Shown: positions 37,801 to 46,421 of the stretch, one piece after another
How the letters are laid out: the number at the start of each line of letters is the position of its first letter
How positions within the stretch are numbered: position 1 is the stretch's first letter
Origin: Telmatospirillum sp.
GTDB lineage: Bacteria > Pseudomonadota > Alphaproteobacteria > CACIAM-22H2
DNA: 64,000 nt
NCBI GenBank assembly: GCA_020248985.1
Contig: JADCGL010000022.1
Location: 306,680-370,679, forward strand
Direction: 5' to 3'
Notes under the pieces: model-generated
The model's database searches: none
Told to the model about the DNA's origin: nothing
Seen by the model: only the letters and a program-made list of their open reading frames with translations
Made by a program: the position numbers and the translations under genes

Positions 37801-38086
37801 TTTCTATGCCGGCACGCGCGCCTTGCTCGTGTCGAACTGGCCGGTCGAAACCACGAGCGCGCGCACGCTCACGACCGACCTGTTCGCCCGCCAGGCGCGC
37901 GACGCCAATCTTGCGCGCGCTTCCGCCTTGCAGCAGGCGATGCTGGGGCTGCTCGACGGGCCCGGCTTCGTCGATCCCGCAAGCCGCCAGACCGTTTTCG
38001 CCTACAGCCACCCGATCTTCTGGGCGCCGTTCAGCCTCGTGGGCGACGGCGGCGGCAGCGGGCGCAGCGTGGCGCAAGCCGAGTGA
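34883..38086 (+). CDS. CHAT-domain (caspase-like) lipoprotein with TPR-like repeats
   Basis: A 1067-residue protein. The start ATG 34883 follows GGGAGAG. The signal ends L-A-A-C with C19 as lipidation site, so the protein is probably tethered in the periplasm. Residues about 100-480 are helical repeats of TPR type. The CHAT protease domain takes up the last 400 residues, with the catalytic histidine H902 in FATHG and cysteine C953 in VVLSACNT, then G-L-G-R-A-F-F-Y-A-G-T-R and V-S-N-W-P-V typical of the family. CHAT proteins are caspase-like peptidases. It heads a run of three genes (exported protein, CHASE2 cyclase); targets are unknown. Confidence 0.88.
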   Translation: MKSIVRAGLALGLVLLAACDPDGKPAVSLQQARQIAAEFQGQSFQPPPRTISDIAAILDQQKPDPAKVAAALAKADAQPAPALQGAELAAFLYERALASGELGRIQQRLADLRQANELARAANVGGQIQQRYLQQLAQAEAASGNVGTAIKMTETRVAEATNPVQRFNATSGLVGWSVNRGDLARATAELKKMEDLLVEIRQNSRMPQQTLWDVQSGVARARGLVAMESGRYAEAEAHLRAALAENARLVANERSVTAQWSAPSGALTERGLFFSQNLANAIMRQGRYVEAEVEIRRVLLARLQRQGRYAVETLQTVQLLADNLMEQGRIAEAERLAHAVYDSYETMQLDPSFNGYVRAMGLVARAQMLHGDASAALRTFADLRKRLGNNRQAVARVFDANLTWGMASLVGGNAPEAERVFANIATRRLASLGERNWDTAMARALLGAAKSARGDVPGALAEFDAAAPILLQSSRQSDDEEQGSAGRDAQLRLAFEGMMSALAASNRPGAAEEAFRIADAVRGQGVQRALAQSSARAAASDPALTEFVRQEQDTQKQVGALQGLLTNILSAPERDETAVRALRVQIDNLRAARAAIRQEIERRFPDYANLIDPRPATVEQTRRALRGGEALIATYVGQSQSFVWAVPQTGPVAFAGVPLGRQAIGDTVATLRKALDPNAAALGDIPAFDVALAGKLYDALLKPVEAGFANAASLLVVPHDTLGQLPFGVLVTNQVQLAAERDGEALFSAYKPVPFLIRKAAITQLPSVASLATLRSLPPAPANRRAFIGFGDPWFSAEQMVEAKTEAAAAAQTASLATRGAANRLQTRGLPLVRRSAPATTGIDSAELANLPRLPDTADEVRGIALALNAAPSDLYLGAAANERNVKTVDLSNRRVVMFATHGLIPGDLNGLLQPALALSAPNVADIDGDGLLTLDEVLGLKLNADWVVLSACNTATGDGAGAEAVSGLGRAFFYAGTRALLVSNWPVETTSARTLTTDLFARQARDANLARASALQQAMLGLLDGPGFVDPASRQTVFAYSHPIFWAPFSLVGDGGGSGRSVAQAE

Positions 38087-38157
38087 TGCGCGTCACAACC
38101 CGCAGCTTCCGAGGCGTGCTAAGCTTGGCTGGTTCGTCGAAAGAGGAGTGCCGTTCG

Positions 38158-38841
38158 ATGGTCCCGCGTCTTGCCTTTGCGTTTTTCGCCCTTGCCGCAA
38201 TGCCGGCCTTGGCGGCCGATCCCGTCGCCATCGTCGAGGATGCCAAGGGCCGCAATCTCGATGTCGATTTCATGGACTATCTCGAGGCTGGGCGCGTCGT
38301 AAAACTTGGCGCCGGCGACGAGCTTGTGGTGGGCTATCTCGCCTCGTGCTGGCGCGAAACGATCAAGGGCGGCACCGTCACGATCGGCGCCGAGCAATCC
38401 GCGGTCGCGGGCGGCACGGTGCGGCGCGAGAAGGTCGCCTGTTCGGGCACCAAGATGCAGCTCACGAGCGACCAGGCCGCCAAATCCGGCGTGATGGTGT
38501 TCCGCGCGCCGCCGCGCCCGACGGCTGCGGCCGCAAGCGCGGCACAGCCCACGCAGACGATCTACGGCCTGTCGCCCGTGCTCGACGTCAAAGGCGGGGG
38601 CCAGATCACGATCGCGCGCCTCGACCAAGCGGAAGCGCCGGTCACGCTCGACATCCCGGCCCAGCAATTGATGCGCGGCAGTTTCTTCGACATGGCCAAG
38701 GCCGACCGCGCCTTGGCTGCAGGCGGCATCTATCGCATTTCGGTGGGCGGTGCGGGCGATGCGCGGCAGATCGTGTTCAAGGTCGATACCGAGGCCAAAC
38801 CCGGTGCGGCCCCGATGCTGAGCCGCCTGCTGCGGCTCTAG
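38158..38841 (+). CDS. Small exported protein of unknown function
   Basis: Start ATG 38158 after GAGGAG, 227 residues. A Sec signal ends near A-L-A-A-D (about residue 20). The mature part is beta-rich, with VVKLGAGDELVVGYLASCWRE at about 48-68 and a Pro/Ala linker at about 120-133. The first half weakly recalls FecR-like domains (G-D-x-L-x-V then G-G-T-V), but this is not firm. The stop is followed with no gap by the cyclase ATG, so the two are translated together. An extracytoplasmic partner of the CHASE2 domain is a plausible role (inference). Confidence 0.7.
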   Translation: MVPRLAFAFFALAAMPALAADPVAIVEDAKGRNLDVDFMDYLEAGRVVKLGAGDELVVGYLASCWRETIKGGTVTIGAEQSAVAGGTVRREKVACSGTKMQLTSDQAAKSGVMVFRAPPRPTAAAASAAQPTQTIYGLSPVLDVKGGGQITIARLDQAEAPVTLDIPAQQLMRGSFFDMAKADRALAAGGIYRISVGGAGDARQIVFKVDTEAKPGAAPMLSRLLRL

Positions 38842-40986
38842 ATGAAAGCAGCAAAGCGCGATTGGTTGGCGGCCGCACTGGCCGTCGCGTTGGGGGCGGC
38901 GGCGATCGCGTCGCCGCTGGCCGACGGGGTACGCGGCCTGTCGGTCGATGTCGCGTTTGCGCTGCGCCACGCCGTGTTCGGTGCGCGCCACACGGCCGCC
39001 CAATCGCCGAGCGTCGTGCTGGCGATCGACGAAGAGACCTACCGCACGCCGCCTTTTGCCGGCACGCCGCAGGTGCTGTGGACGCGCGAGATCGCACCTG
39101 TACTGGCGGCCATGCTCGAAGGCGGTGCGCGCGTGGTGGCGTTCGACGTGATTTTTCCGACGTCGGTCGAACGCTATCTGCCGGGCTTCGACCGCGATTT
39201 TCTCCGGGCCTTGCGCGCGGGTGCGCGCGACGGGCGCGTGATCTTGGGCAAGGTGCAGCACGGGGCATCGCCCATCGTGCCGTTCCAGGGCCAGAGTTTT
39301 GCCGTCGGCCACGATGCCAATATCCGCGCCACGAACCTGTTTCGCGATGCCGACGAGACGATCCGCCGCGCGCCGTTATTCTTCGACGTGGTCGAGGGCG
39401 GCGCCGTACGCCTTGAAACGTCGTTGGGCCTCGAAGCGGCGGCGCGCGCCCTGGGAAAAGCGCCCGAGAAGCGCAGCGACGGCGTATGGCTGGCGGACAA
39501 GCGCATTCCAGGCTCCGCCGCCAACGCAATGCCGATCGATTTCGAGGGCGGCGGCGCCGACATCCCGGCCTTTTCGCTGGCCGATCTGCGCGCTTGCGTC
39601 GAGAAGGGCGACGACGCGTTTTTCAAGACGCATTTCGACGGCAAGATCGTGTTTGTCGGCACCTTGCTCGATGTCGAAGACCGCAAGATAACGTCGCGTC
39701 GCTTCATGACCGGGCCGGAAGGGGCTGCTGCCGCCCCGCGCTGCGCATTGCCGCCGCGCACGGACATTGTGCGCGACGATGTGGTGCGCGACGCGATCCC
39801 CGGCGTGTTCGTGCATGCAAGCTTCGCCAACAATTTGGTGCGCGGCGGCGGCCTCTTTGAGCTCGGCCGTGCCGGCGAAGCGACGGCGAGTGCGCTGCTG
39901 CTTGCCGCAACAGCCGCCTTGGCGCTGAGCCTGCCGGCTGCACTTGCCGCAGCGGCCTTTGCCGGCGTGGCGCTTGTCTGGACGGCGATCAGCGTTGCGG
40001 CCTTGCAAGCCGGGCTCGTCTTGCCGTTTTTGACCGCACTCCTGGCCGCAGCAGCGGCCGGTGCCGGGCTGATGGGCTATCGCTTCGCCGTCGCCGACAA
40101 GGACAAGCGCCTCTTGCGCAAAAGCTTCGGGCTTTATCTGGCGCCGGCCATGGTGGACCGGCTCGTGAATGCGCAATCGCCGCCGCAATTGGGCGGCGAG
40201 GAGCGCACGGTCACCGTGATGTTTTCGGACGTTGCGGGCTTCACGGCCTTGTCCGAAGGGCTCACGCCGCCGCAGCTTGTGCAGGTGATGAATGCGTATC
40301 TGTCGGCGATGACCGACATCGTCGAAGCCCATGGCGGCTTCGTCGACAAATATATCGGCGACGCGATCGTGGCCGTGTTCGGCGCCCCGCTCGACGATGC
40401 CGCACACGCGCGCAACGCCGTCCAAGCCGCCCTTGCCTGTGCGGCGAAACTCGACGCGATGAACGAGGACGCCGCACAGCCGTTTCTGGGCCATCGCCTC
40501 AAAGCGCGCATCGGCCTCAATGCCGGAGCGGCCCTCGTCGGCAATATCGGCTCGACGCGGCGCTTCAACTACACGGTCATGGGCGACACGGTGAACCTCG
40601 CCTCGCGCCTCGAAGGGGCAAACAAATATTACGGCTCGACGATCATGTGCGCGGATGCGGTGCGCGCCGCGATAGCCGACGATCCGTTCGCATGGCGCGA
40701 GCTCGACCGCATCCAAGTCAAAGGCCGCGCCCAGCCGGTGACGATCCTCGAACCCTTGGGGATCGCGGCTACGCTGGCGACGGACGCGCAAACACGCGCC
40801 GCGGAATTCGCGCGCGCGCTTGACGCCTATCGCAAGCGCGATTTCCAAGCGGCATTGCGGATTGCGGCCGGGCCGGTCTTGGCAAAGGATCCGGTCGCGC
40901 GCAGCTTCGTCGAGCGCGTCGCGGCACTTGATCCGGCACAACTCCCCGAAGATTGGGAAGCCGTTACGGCATTGGACGCGAAATAA
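38842..40986 (+). CDS. CHASE2-domain class III adenylate cyclase
   Basis: A 714-residue membrane protein. After an N-terminal helix (about 8-26), residues about 30-335 form an extracytoplasmic CHASE2 sensor (D-E-E-T-Y, G-A-R-V-V-A-F-D-V-I-F, K-I-V-F-V-G-T). Three helices follow (about 345-425), then a class III nucleotide cyclase domain (about 455-625). It has metal-binding D463 in MFSDVAGF and D507 in YIGDAIVAVFG, the substrate region NYTVMGDTVNLASRLEG, and K-G-R. The C-terminal tail is helical. Family knowledge: product cAMP, sensor input from the periplasm. It is the last gene of the CHAT run and overlaps the racemase-like gene tail to tail by 23 bp. Confidence 0.9.
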   Translation: MKAAKRDWLAAALAVALGAAAIASPLADGVRGLSVDVAFALRHAVFGARHTAAQSPSVVLAIDEETYRTPPFAGTPQVLWTREIAPVLAAMLEGGARVVAFDVIFPTSVERYLPGFDRDFLRALRAGARDGRVILGKVQHGASPIVPFQGQSFAVGHDANIRATNLFRDADETIRRAPLFFDVVEGGAVRLETSLGLEAAARALGKAPEKRSDGVWLADKRIPGSAANAMPIDFEGGGADIPAFSLADLRACVEKGDDAFFKTHFDGKIVFVGTLLDVEDRKITSRRFMTGPEGAAAAPRCALPPRTDIVRDDVVRDAIPGVFVHASFANNLVRGGGLFELGRAGEATASALLLAATAALALSLPAALAAAAFAGVALVWTAISVAALQAGLVLPFLTALLAAAAAGAGLMGYRFAVADKDKRLLRKSFGLYLAPAMVDRLVNAQSPPQLGGEERTVTVMFSDVAGFTALSEGLTPPQLVQVMNAYLSAMTDIVEAHGGFVDKYIGDAIVAVFGAPLDDAAHARNAVQAALACAAKLDAMNEDAAQPFLGHRLKARIGLNAGAALVGNIGSTRRFNYTVMGDTVNLASRLEGANKYYGSTIMCADAVRAAIADDPFAWRELDRIQVKGRAQPVTILEPLGIAATLATDAQTRAAEFARALDAYRKRDFQAALRIAAGPVLAKDPVARSFVERVAALDPAQLPEDWEAVTALDAK

Positions 40987-41701
40987 GCGCTGCGAGTTCG
41001 GGTGCGAGGCCAATGCTCGGCGCCGACGGCGCCGGGGCGAAGTTCGGCGACGAATCGCGCACCATGCGCTCGAGCCTGGCAATGCTGGCCTCGAGCGAAC
41101 CCAGCAGGCGCACTTTGGTCAAAGCCTGCACGCGCGGCACAAGGCCGGCCAAGCCGGCGCCGCCCAGAATTACGATATCGGCCCCGTCTTCGTCGGCGCA
41201 GGCGGTGGCGGCCGCCGCCAATTCGCCCAAGGCGCGTTCTGGATTGGCGGCAATCTCGGCCCCGGTCGCAGCGACCGCGCGCACGCCGGCAAGCTGGGCC
41301 GACAGCCCCAACGTGCCCACAAACTCGGTCAACATCGGAACCCAGCGCGCGCCGCCGGTGAGAATGCCCACACGGCTGCCCATTTCGACCGCCTCGCGCA
41401 TCGCGGCTTCCGCCATGCCGATCGCCGGAACGGGTGCAATTTCCCGCAGCGCTTCGATCCCCGGATCGCCGAAACAGGCCAGCAAGACGCCTTCGTGATG
41501 CGGGCGGTAAAACGCCGAAAACGCATCGAGGGCGGCATGGCTCGCGATCGCCGCCGCCGCGCGCGTGCCGATATAGCGCGCGCCGAACCGCGCCGTGACC
41601 GGATCGAACTGCGTGTCGGGAGACGCGCATTTTTGGGCATTCGCTGCGACCAGGTCGGTGATGTCAGGCGAGGTATTCGGATTGATCAGCAAGAGTCGCA
41701 T
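40964..41701 (-). CDS. Asp/Glu/hydantoin racemase-family protein lacking the second catalytic cysteine
   Basis: A 245-residue protein. It begins with the family's L-L-I-N-P-N-T-S-x-D-I-T motif (about 4-15). The first catalytic cysteine is C76 in LLACFGDPG. At the second site, where hydantoin and aspartate racemases have L-G-C-A-G, this protein has LGGAGL with glycine at 181; the DNA reads GGCGGC there. Two-base racemases need both cysteines, so racemisation is doubtful. An isomerase-like or binding role is possible. It is divergent from a peptide-type ABC cassette, with 138 bp between, and could act on an imported compound (inference). Confidence 0.82.
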   Translation of the reverse strand: MRLLLINPNTSPDITDLVAANAQKCASPDTQFDPVTARFGARYIGTRAAAAIASHAALDAFSAFYRPHHEGVLLACFGDPGIEALREIAPVPAIGMAEAAMREAVEMGSRVGILTGGARWVPMLTEFVGTLGLSAQLAGVRAVAATGAEIAANPERALGELAAAATACADEDGADIVILGGAGLAGLVPRVQALTKVRLLGSLEASIARLERMVRDSSPNFAPAPSAPSIGLAPELAALISRPMP

Positions 41702-41839
41702 GAAACTGCCTATTTTTTGGGCGATTGCGGCCGGGTTCTCCCTTTATCGGCCGAATCGGGTCGATTCGCCAGCCAAAGGCGCACTGGCACCTTGGTTGCA
41801 AACCCTTTGCCGGTTCTTGTCTTTTTGGAGCATCCCCCC

Positions 41840-43477
41840 ATGAAAATTCGGACTTTGATCGGTGCCGCCCTCGGCCTTGGTTTGCTGGCCAGCGCGGCCC
41901 AAGCGCAGACGACGCTGCGCATCGCCATGACGGCCGCCGACATCCCGCGCACGCTGGGCCAGCCCGACCAGGGCTTCGAAGGCAACCGCTTCACGGGCCT
42001 CACCATGTACGACGCGCTGACGGCATGGGACCTCAGCAGTGCGGACAAACCTTCGGTGCTGATCCCGGGCCTCGCGACCGAATGGGCGGTCGATGCCAAC
42101 GACAAGACCAAGTGGATCTTCAAGCTGCGCTCGGGCGTGAAGTTCCACGACGGCAGCGCCTTCAACGCCGACGCCGTGGTGTGGAACGTGCGCAAGGTGC
42201 TGGACCGCGAAGCGCCGCATTTCGACGCGAGCCAAGTCGGCGTGACGGCGAGCCGCATGCCGACGCTGCGCACCGCGCGCAAGATCGACGACCTCACGGT
42301 CGAGCTCACCACGAGCGAGCCAGATTCGTTTCTTCCGATCAATCTGACCAACCTCTTCATGGCAAGCCCCGCGCATTGGGCGGCGAAGCTGGCGGCCGTA
42401 CCCGCCACGGTAACGGAAGCCCCCGCGCGTGCGGCCGCCGCATGGACCGCGTTTGCGGCCGACGCCTCGGGCACGGGCCCGTGGAAGATGGTGCGCTTCG
42501 TGCCGCGCGAGCGGCTTGAGCTTGCCAAGAACGACGCCTATTGGAACACGGCGCGCGTGCCGAAGATCGACCGCATGGTGCTGCTGCCGATCCCGGACGC
42601 CAATGCGCGCACGGCGGCATTGCTGTCGAACCAGGTCGATTGGGCCGAAGCGCCGGCACCCGACGCCGTCCCGCAGATCCGCAGCCGCGGGTTCCAGCTC
42701 TTCGCCAACCAGCAGCCGCATGTGTGGCCGTGGCAGTTCTCGTTCGTCGAAGGCTCGCCGTGGCTCGACAAGCGCGTGCGCCAGGCCGCCAATCTGTGCG
42801 TGAACCGCACCGACATGAAGCAGCTGTTGAACGGCCTGATGGCCGAAGCGGTCGGCTCGGTGCCGCCGGGCCATCCGTGGTGGGGCAACCCCGATTTCAA
42901 GATCGGCTACCGCCCCGACGAAGCGCGCCGCATGATGACCGCCGCCGGCCACTCGGCCCAGCGCCCGCTCAAGGTGAAGATCCAGGTCTCGGCCTCGGGC
43001 TCCGGCCAGATGCTGCCGCTGCCGATGAACGAATATCTGCAGCAGGCCCTGCGCGAGTGCTTCTTCGACGTCGAGCTCGACGTGATCGAGTGGAACACGC
43101 TGTTCACGAACTGGCGCATCGGCGCGAAGGACCCGACCGCGCGGGGCGCGCACGCGGTCAACATCACCTTCGCGGCGATGGATCCGTTCTTCGCGTTCGT
43201 GCGCTTCGTCGACAGCAAGATGGCGCCGCCGGTTTCGAACAATTGGGGCTTCGTCAACGATCCGGAATTCGACCGGCTCGTGGCCGCCGCCCGCACCACG
43301 TTCGATGCGGCCGCGCGCGACACCGCCCTTGCGGCCCTTCACAAGCGCATCGTCGACGAGACGGTGTTCTTGTGGGTGGCGCACGATGTGGGTCCGCGCG
43401 CGATGAGCCCGCGCGTGCGCGGCTTCGTGCCGCCGCAGAGCTGGTTCGTCGATTTCTCGCCGATCACGATGAACTGA
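41840..43477 (+). CDS. Peptide-type ABC substrate-binding protein (SBP_bac_5)
   Basis: Start ATG 41840, 545 residues. A Sec signal ends A-Q-A-Q (about residue 22). K-W-I-F-K-L-R-S-G-V-K-F-H-D-G and SGTGPWK are the family-5 marks. It is a clear paralog of the binding protein at 33085. It heads the second importer cassette (binding protein, two permeases, two ATPases). The spacing to the permease is 52 bp. Confidence 0.9.
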   Translation: MKIRTLIGAALGLGLLASAAQAQTTLRIAMTAADIPRTLGQPDQGFEGNRFTGLTMYDALTAWDLSSADKPSVLIPGLATEWAVDANDKTKWIFKLRSGVKFHDGSAFNADAVVWNVRKVLDREAPHFDASQVGVTASRMPTLRTARKIDDLTVELTTSEPDSFLPINLTNLFMASPAHWAAKLAAVPATVTEAPARAAAAWTAFAADASGTGPWKMVRFVPRERLELAKNDAYWNTARVPKIDRMVLLPIPDANARTAALLSNQVDWAEAPAPDAVPQIRSRGFQLFANQQPHVWPWQFSFVEGSPWLDKRVRQAANLCVNRTDMKQLLNGLMAEAVGSVPPGHPWWGNPDFKIGYRPDEARRMMTAAGHSAQRPLKVKIQVSASGSGQMLPLPMNEYLQQALRECFFDVELDVIEWNTLFTNWRIGAKDPTARGAHAVNITFAAMDPFFAFVRFVDSKMAPPVSNNWGFVNDPEFDRLVAAARTTFDAAARDTALAALHKRIVDETVFLWVAHDVGPRAMSPRVRGFVPPQSWFVDFSPITMN

Positions 43478-43529
43478 AAGGTGCCGACCGGGCGGGCCCA
43501 AGCGCCCGTCCGGTCGATCCCGCGCAAAA

Positions 43530-44483
43530 ATGCTCGAATATCTCCTCAAACGAATCCTCTATGCCGTTCCCATCGCACTGGGCGTGAGCCTCGTGTGTTT
43601 TCTGCTCGTGCATATCGCGCCGGGCGATCCGCTTGTGTCGGTGCTGCCGGCCGACGCCTCGCAGGAAATGCAAGAGCAGCTGCGCGCCGCCTACGGCTTC
43701 GACAAGCCTTTGCCCGTTCAGTTCGGGCTGTGGATTTGGCGGGCCCTTGGCGGCGATCTCGGCTTTTCGATCGCGACCGGCCGGCCTGTGGCCGCCGAAG
43801 TATGGCGCGCGATCGGCAACACCTTCATGCTGGCCGTGTTCGCGGCCGCTTTCGGCTTTCTGCTCGGCGCGTTCCTCGGCTTCGTCGCCGGCTACTATCG
43901 CGGCACCTGGGTCGACCGTGCTTCGAGCGCGCTTGCCGTCGCCGGCATCTCGCTGCCGCACTACTGGCTCGGCATGGTGCTCGTGATCATCTTCTCGGTG
44001 CAGCTCAACTGGCTGCCCGCCACCGGGGCCGGCCCCGGCGGTTCGGCCGATTGGGAATGGGATTGGGCGCATATGCGCCATCTCATCCTGCCGGCCTTGA
44101 CCATGTCGGTCATTCCGCTCGGCATCGTGGCGCGCTCGGTGCGCGCCCTCGTGTCGGACATTCTGTCGCAGGAATTCATCGATGCGCTGCGCGCCAAGGG
44201 CCTCTCCGAGCGCGGCATCTTCCTGCACATCCTCAAGAACGCCGCCCCCACGGGGCTCGCCGTGATGGGGCTGCAGCTCGGCTATCTGCTCGGCGGCTCG
44301 ATCCTGATCGAGACGGTGTTCGCATGGCCGGGCTCGGGCTTCCTGCTCGGCAACGCGATCCTGCAGCGCGACCTGCCGCTGCTGCAGGGCAATATTCTGG
44401 TGCTGGCGATGTTTTTCGTGACCCTCAACCTGCTGGTCGATCTGGTGCAAACCTGGCTCGATCCGCGCATCAAGCGAGGCTGA
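43530..44483 (+). CDS. Peptide-type ABC transporter permease (DppB-like)
   Basis: A 317-residue membrane protein with six helices. HIAPGDP lies after the first helix, and the EAA loop is in LRAKGLSERGIFLHILKNA. It ends one base before the next permease start (stop 44481-44483, ATG 44485). Confidence 0.92.
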   Translation: MLEYLLKRILYAVPIALGVSLVCFLLVHIAPGDPLVSVLPADASQEMQEQLRAAYGFDKPLPVQFGLWIWRALGGDLGFSIATGRPVAAEVWRAIGNTFMLAVFAAAFGFLLGAFLGFVAGYYRGTWVDRASSALAVAGISLPHYWLGMVLVIIFSVQLNWLPATGAGPGGSADWEWDWAHMRHLILPALTMSVIPLGIVARSVRALVSDILSQEFIDALRAKGLSERGIFLHILKNAAPTGLAVMGLQLGYLLGGSILIETVFAWPGSGFLLGNAILQRDLPLLQGNILVLAMFFVTLNLLVDLVQTWLDPRIKRG

Positions 44484-44484
44484 G

Positions 44485-45378
44485 ATGAGCGCTGCTTCCG
44501 CCGCCCTATCGAGCGACGCGGGCCAAGTGCCGGTCGCCTCGCGCGGCTATTGGGCCAACGTGCTGCGGCGCCTCGCGCGCGACAAGGTCGCGATGGCGTG
44601 CCTCGCGGTCCTCGTGCTGATCCTGCTCGCCGCGATCTTCGCACCGCTCATCGCACCGGGCGATCCCTATCGCGGTTCGATCATCCGCCGCTTGCGCCCC
44701 ATCGGCACCGAGGGCTATCCGCTCGGCACCGACGAACTCGGCCGCGACATGCTCACGCGCCTCATCTATGGCGGGCGCCTGTCGCTGTTCATGGGCATCG
44801 TGCCCGTGCTGAACGCGTTTCTGATCGGCACGTTTCTGGGCGTGGTCGCCGGCTATGTCGGCGGCAAGACCAACATGGCGATCATGCGCACGATCGACGT
44901 GTTTTATGCGTTCCCTTCGGTGCTGCTCGCGATCGCGATTTCGGGGGCGCTGGGGGCCGGCATCTTCAATTCGATCGTGTCGCTGACGGTCGTGTTCATC
45001 CCACCCATCGCGCGCGTGGCCGAAAGCGTGACCACGCAGGTGCGCAATCTCGATTTCGTCGATGCCGCGCGCGCCAGCGGGGCGGGGGCGTTGACCATCA
45101 TCCGCGTGCATATTCTCGGCAACGTCTTGGGCCCGGTCTTCGTCTATGCGACGGGCCTCGTGTCGGTGTCGATGATCCTTGCTTCGGGCCTGTCGTTCCT
45201 CGGGCTCGGCACCAAGCCGCCCGAGGCCGAATGGGGCCTGATGCTGAACACGCTGCGCACCGCAATCTACGTGCAGCCGGCGGTCGCGGCTTTGCCGGGG
45301 GCGATGATCTTTGTGACCTCGATCTGCTTCAATCTGTTTTCCGACGGGCTGCGCTCGGCCATGGACGTGAAACTGTGA
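44485..45378 (+). CDS. Peptide-type ABC transporter permease (DppC-like)
   Basis: A 297-residue membrane protein: helix 1, LGTDELGRDMLTRLIYGGR, the EAA loop with A-A-R-A-S-G-A-G-A, then SFLGLGTKPPEAEWG and S-D-G-L-R-S-A-M-D. The stop overlaps the GTG of the next gene (GTGA at 45375-45378). Confidence 0.92.
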   Translation: MSAASAALSSDAGQVPVASRGYWANVLRRLARDKVAMACLAVLVLILLAAIFAPLIAPGDPYRGSIIRRLRPIGTEGYPLGTDELGRDMLTRLIYGGRLSLFMGIVPVLNAFLIGTFLGVVAGYVGGKTNMAIMRTIDVFYAFPSVLLAIAISGALGAGIFNSIVSLTVVFIPPIARVAESVTTQVRNLDFVDAARASGAGALTIIRVHILGNVLGPVFVYATGLVSVSMILASGLSFLGLGTKPPEAEWGLMLNTLRTAIYVQPAVAALPGAMIFVTSICFNLFSDGLRSAMDVKL

Positions 45379-46421
45379 GCGCACCCGTTCCCCACGAGGA
45401 CATTGGCGGCCCGGCCCAGCCGCTTCTGTCGATCCGCGGCCTCGTCAAACATTTCCCGATCAAGGGCGGCGTGCTCAATCGCACCGTTGCGGTCGTGCAG
45501 GCCGTGGACGGGATCGATTTCGACGTCGCCAAAGGCGAAACGCTCGGCATTGTCGGCGAATCGGGCTGCGGCAAATCGACGACGGCACGCCTGCTCGTGC
45601 GGCTCATCGATCCCGATGCTGGCGAAGTGCTTTACGACGGGCTCAAGATCGGCTCGCAGGACGGGCTCGATCTGCGCGAGATGCGCCGCCATGTGCAGAT
45701 GGTGTTCCAGGACAGTTTCGCCTCGCTCAATCCGCGCCTGACGATCGAGGACTCGATTTCCTTCGCGCCCAAAGTGCACGGGCTCAGCGCCGCGGAAGCC
45801 AAAGCGCGGGCGCGCGAATTGCTGCAGCAGGTCGGCCTCAATCCCAACCTGTTCGTGCGCCGCTATCCGCACGAGTTGTCCGGCGGCCAGCGCCAGCGCG
45901 TGAACATCGCGCGCGCTTTGGCCTTGCGCCCGCGCCTTGTGATTCTCGACGAGGCGGTGTCCGCACTCGACAAATCGGTCGAAGCGCAGGTGCTCAATCT
46001 GCTGCAGGATCTCAAAGCCCAGCTCGGCCTCACCTACGTTTTCATCAGCCACGATCTCAACGTCGTGCGCTACATGTCGGACCGCGTGATGGTCATGTAT
46101 CTGGGCCGCGTGGCCGAGATCGGGCCGGTCGACGCGATCTACGGCAATCCGCGCCATCCCTATACCAAGGCGCTCCTGTCGGCGATGCCGTCGATGGACC
46201 CCGATGCGCGCACGCAAGAAGCCCCCATCGCCGGCGATCCGCCGAACCCGATCAATCCGCCGGCCGGCTGCCGCTTCCACACGCGCTGCCCGTTCTCGGA
46301 ACCCGTCTGTGCGGCCAAGGTGCCGGATCTGGCGTCGGTCGCAGGCGACGCAAAACACGCGGTCGCCTGCCACATGAACGCGCCCGGCTCCGGCCATAGC
46401 CGCATTGCAGGTGCCGCATGA
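45375..46421 (+). CDS. Peptide-type ABC transporter ATPase (DppF-like)
   Basis: Start GTG 45375, 348 residues. Walker [21 protein letters not shown], signature LSGGQRQR, Walker B LVILDEA and the cysteine-bearing C-terminal motif G-C-R-F-H-T-R-C-P are present. In Walker B the proline of D-E-P is replaced by alanine; the catalytic glutamate remains. The stop overlaps the next ATPase start by 4 bp. Confidence 0.92.
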   Translation: MSAPVPHEDIGGPAQPLLSIRGLVKHFPIKGGVLNRTVAVVQAVDGIDFDVAKGETLGIVGESGCGKSTTARLLVRLIDPDAGEVLYDGLKIGSQDGLDLREMRRHVQMVFQDSFASLNPRLTIEDSISFAPKVHGLSAAEAKARARELLQQVGLNPNLFVRRYPHELSGGQRQRVNIARALALRPRLVILDEAVSALDKSVEAQVLNLLQDLKAQLGLTYVFISHDLNVVRYMSDRVMVMYLGRVAEIGPVDAIYGNPRHPYTKALLSAMPSMDPDARTQEAPIAGDPPNPINPPAGCRFHTRCPFSEPVCAAKVPDLASVAGDAKHAVACHMNAPGSGHSRIAGAA

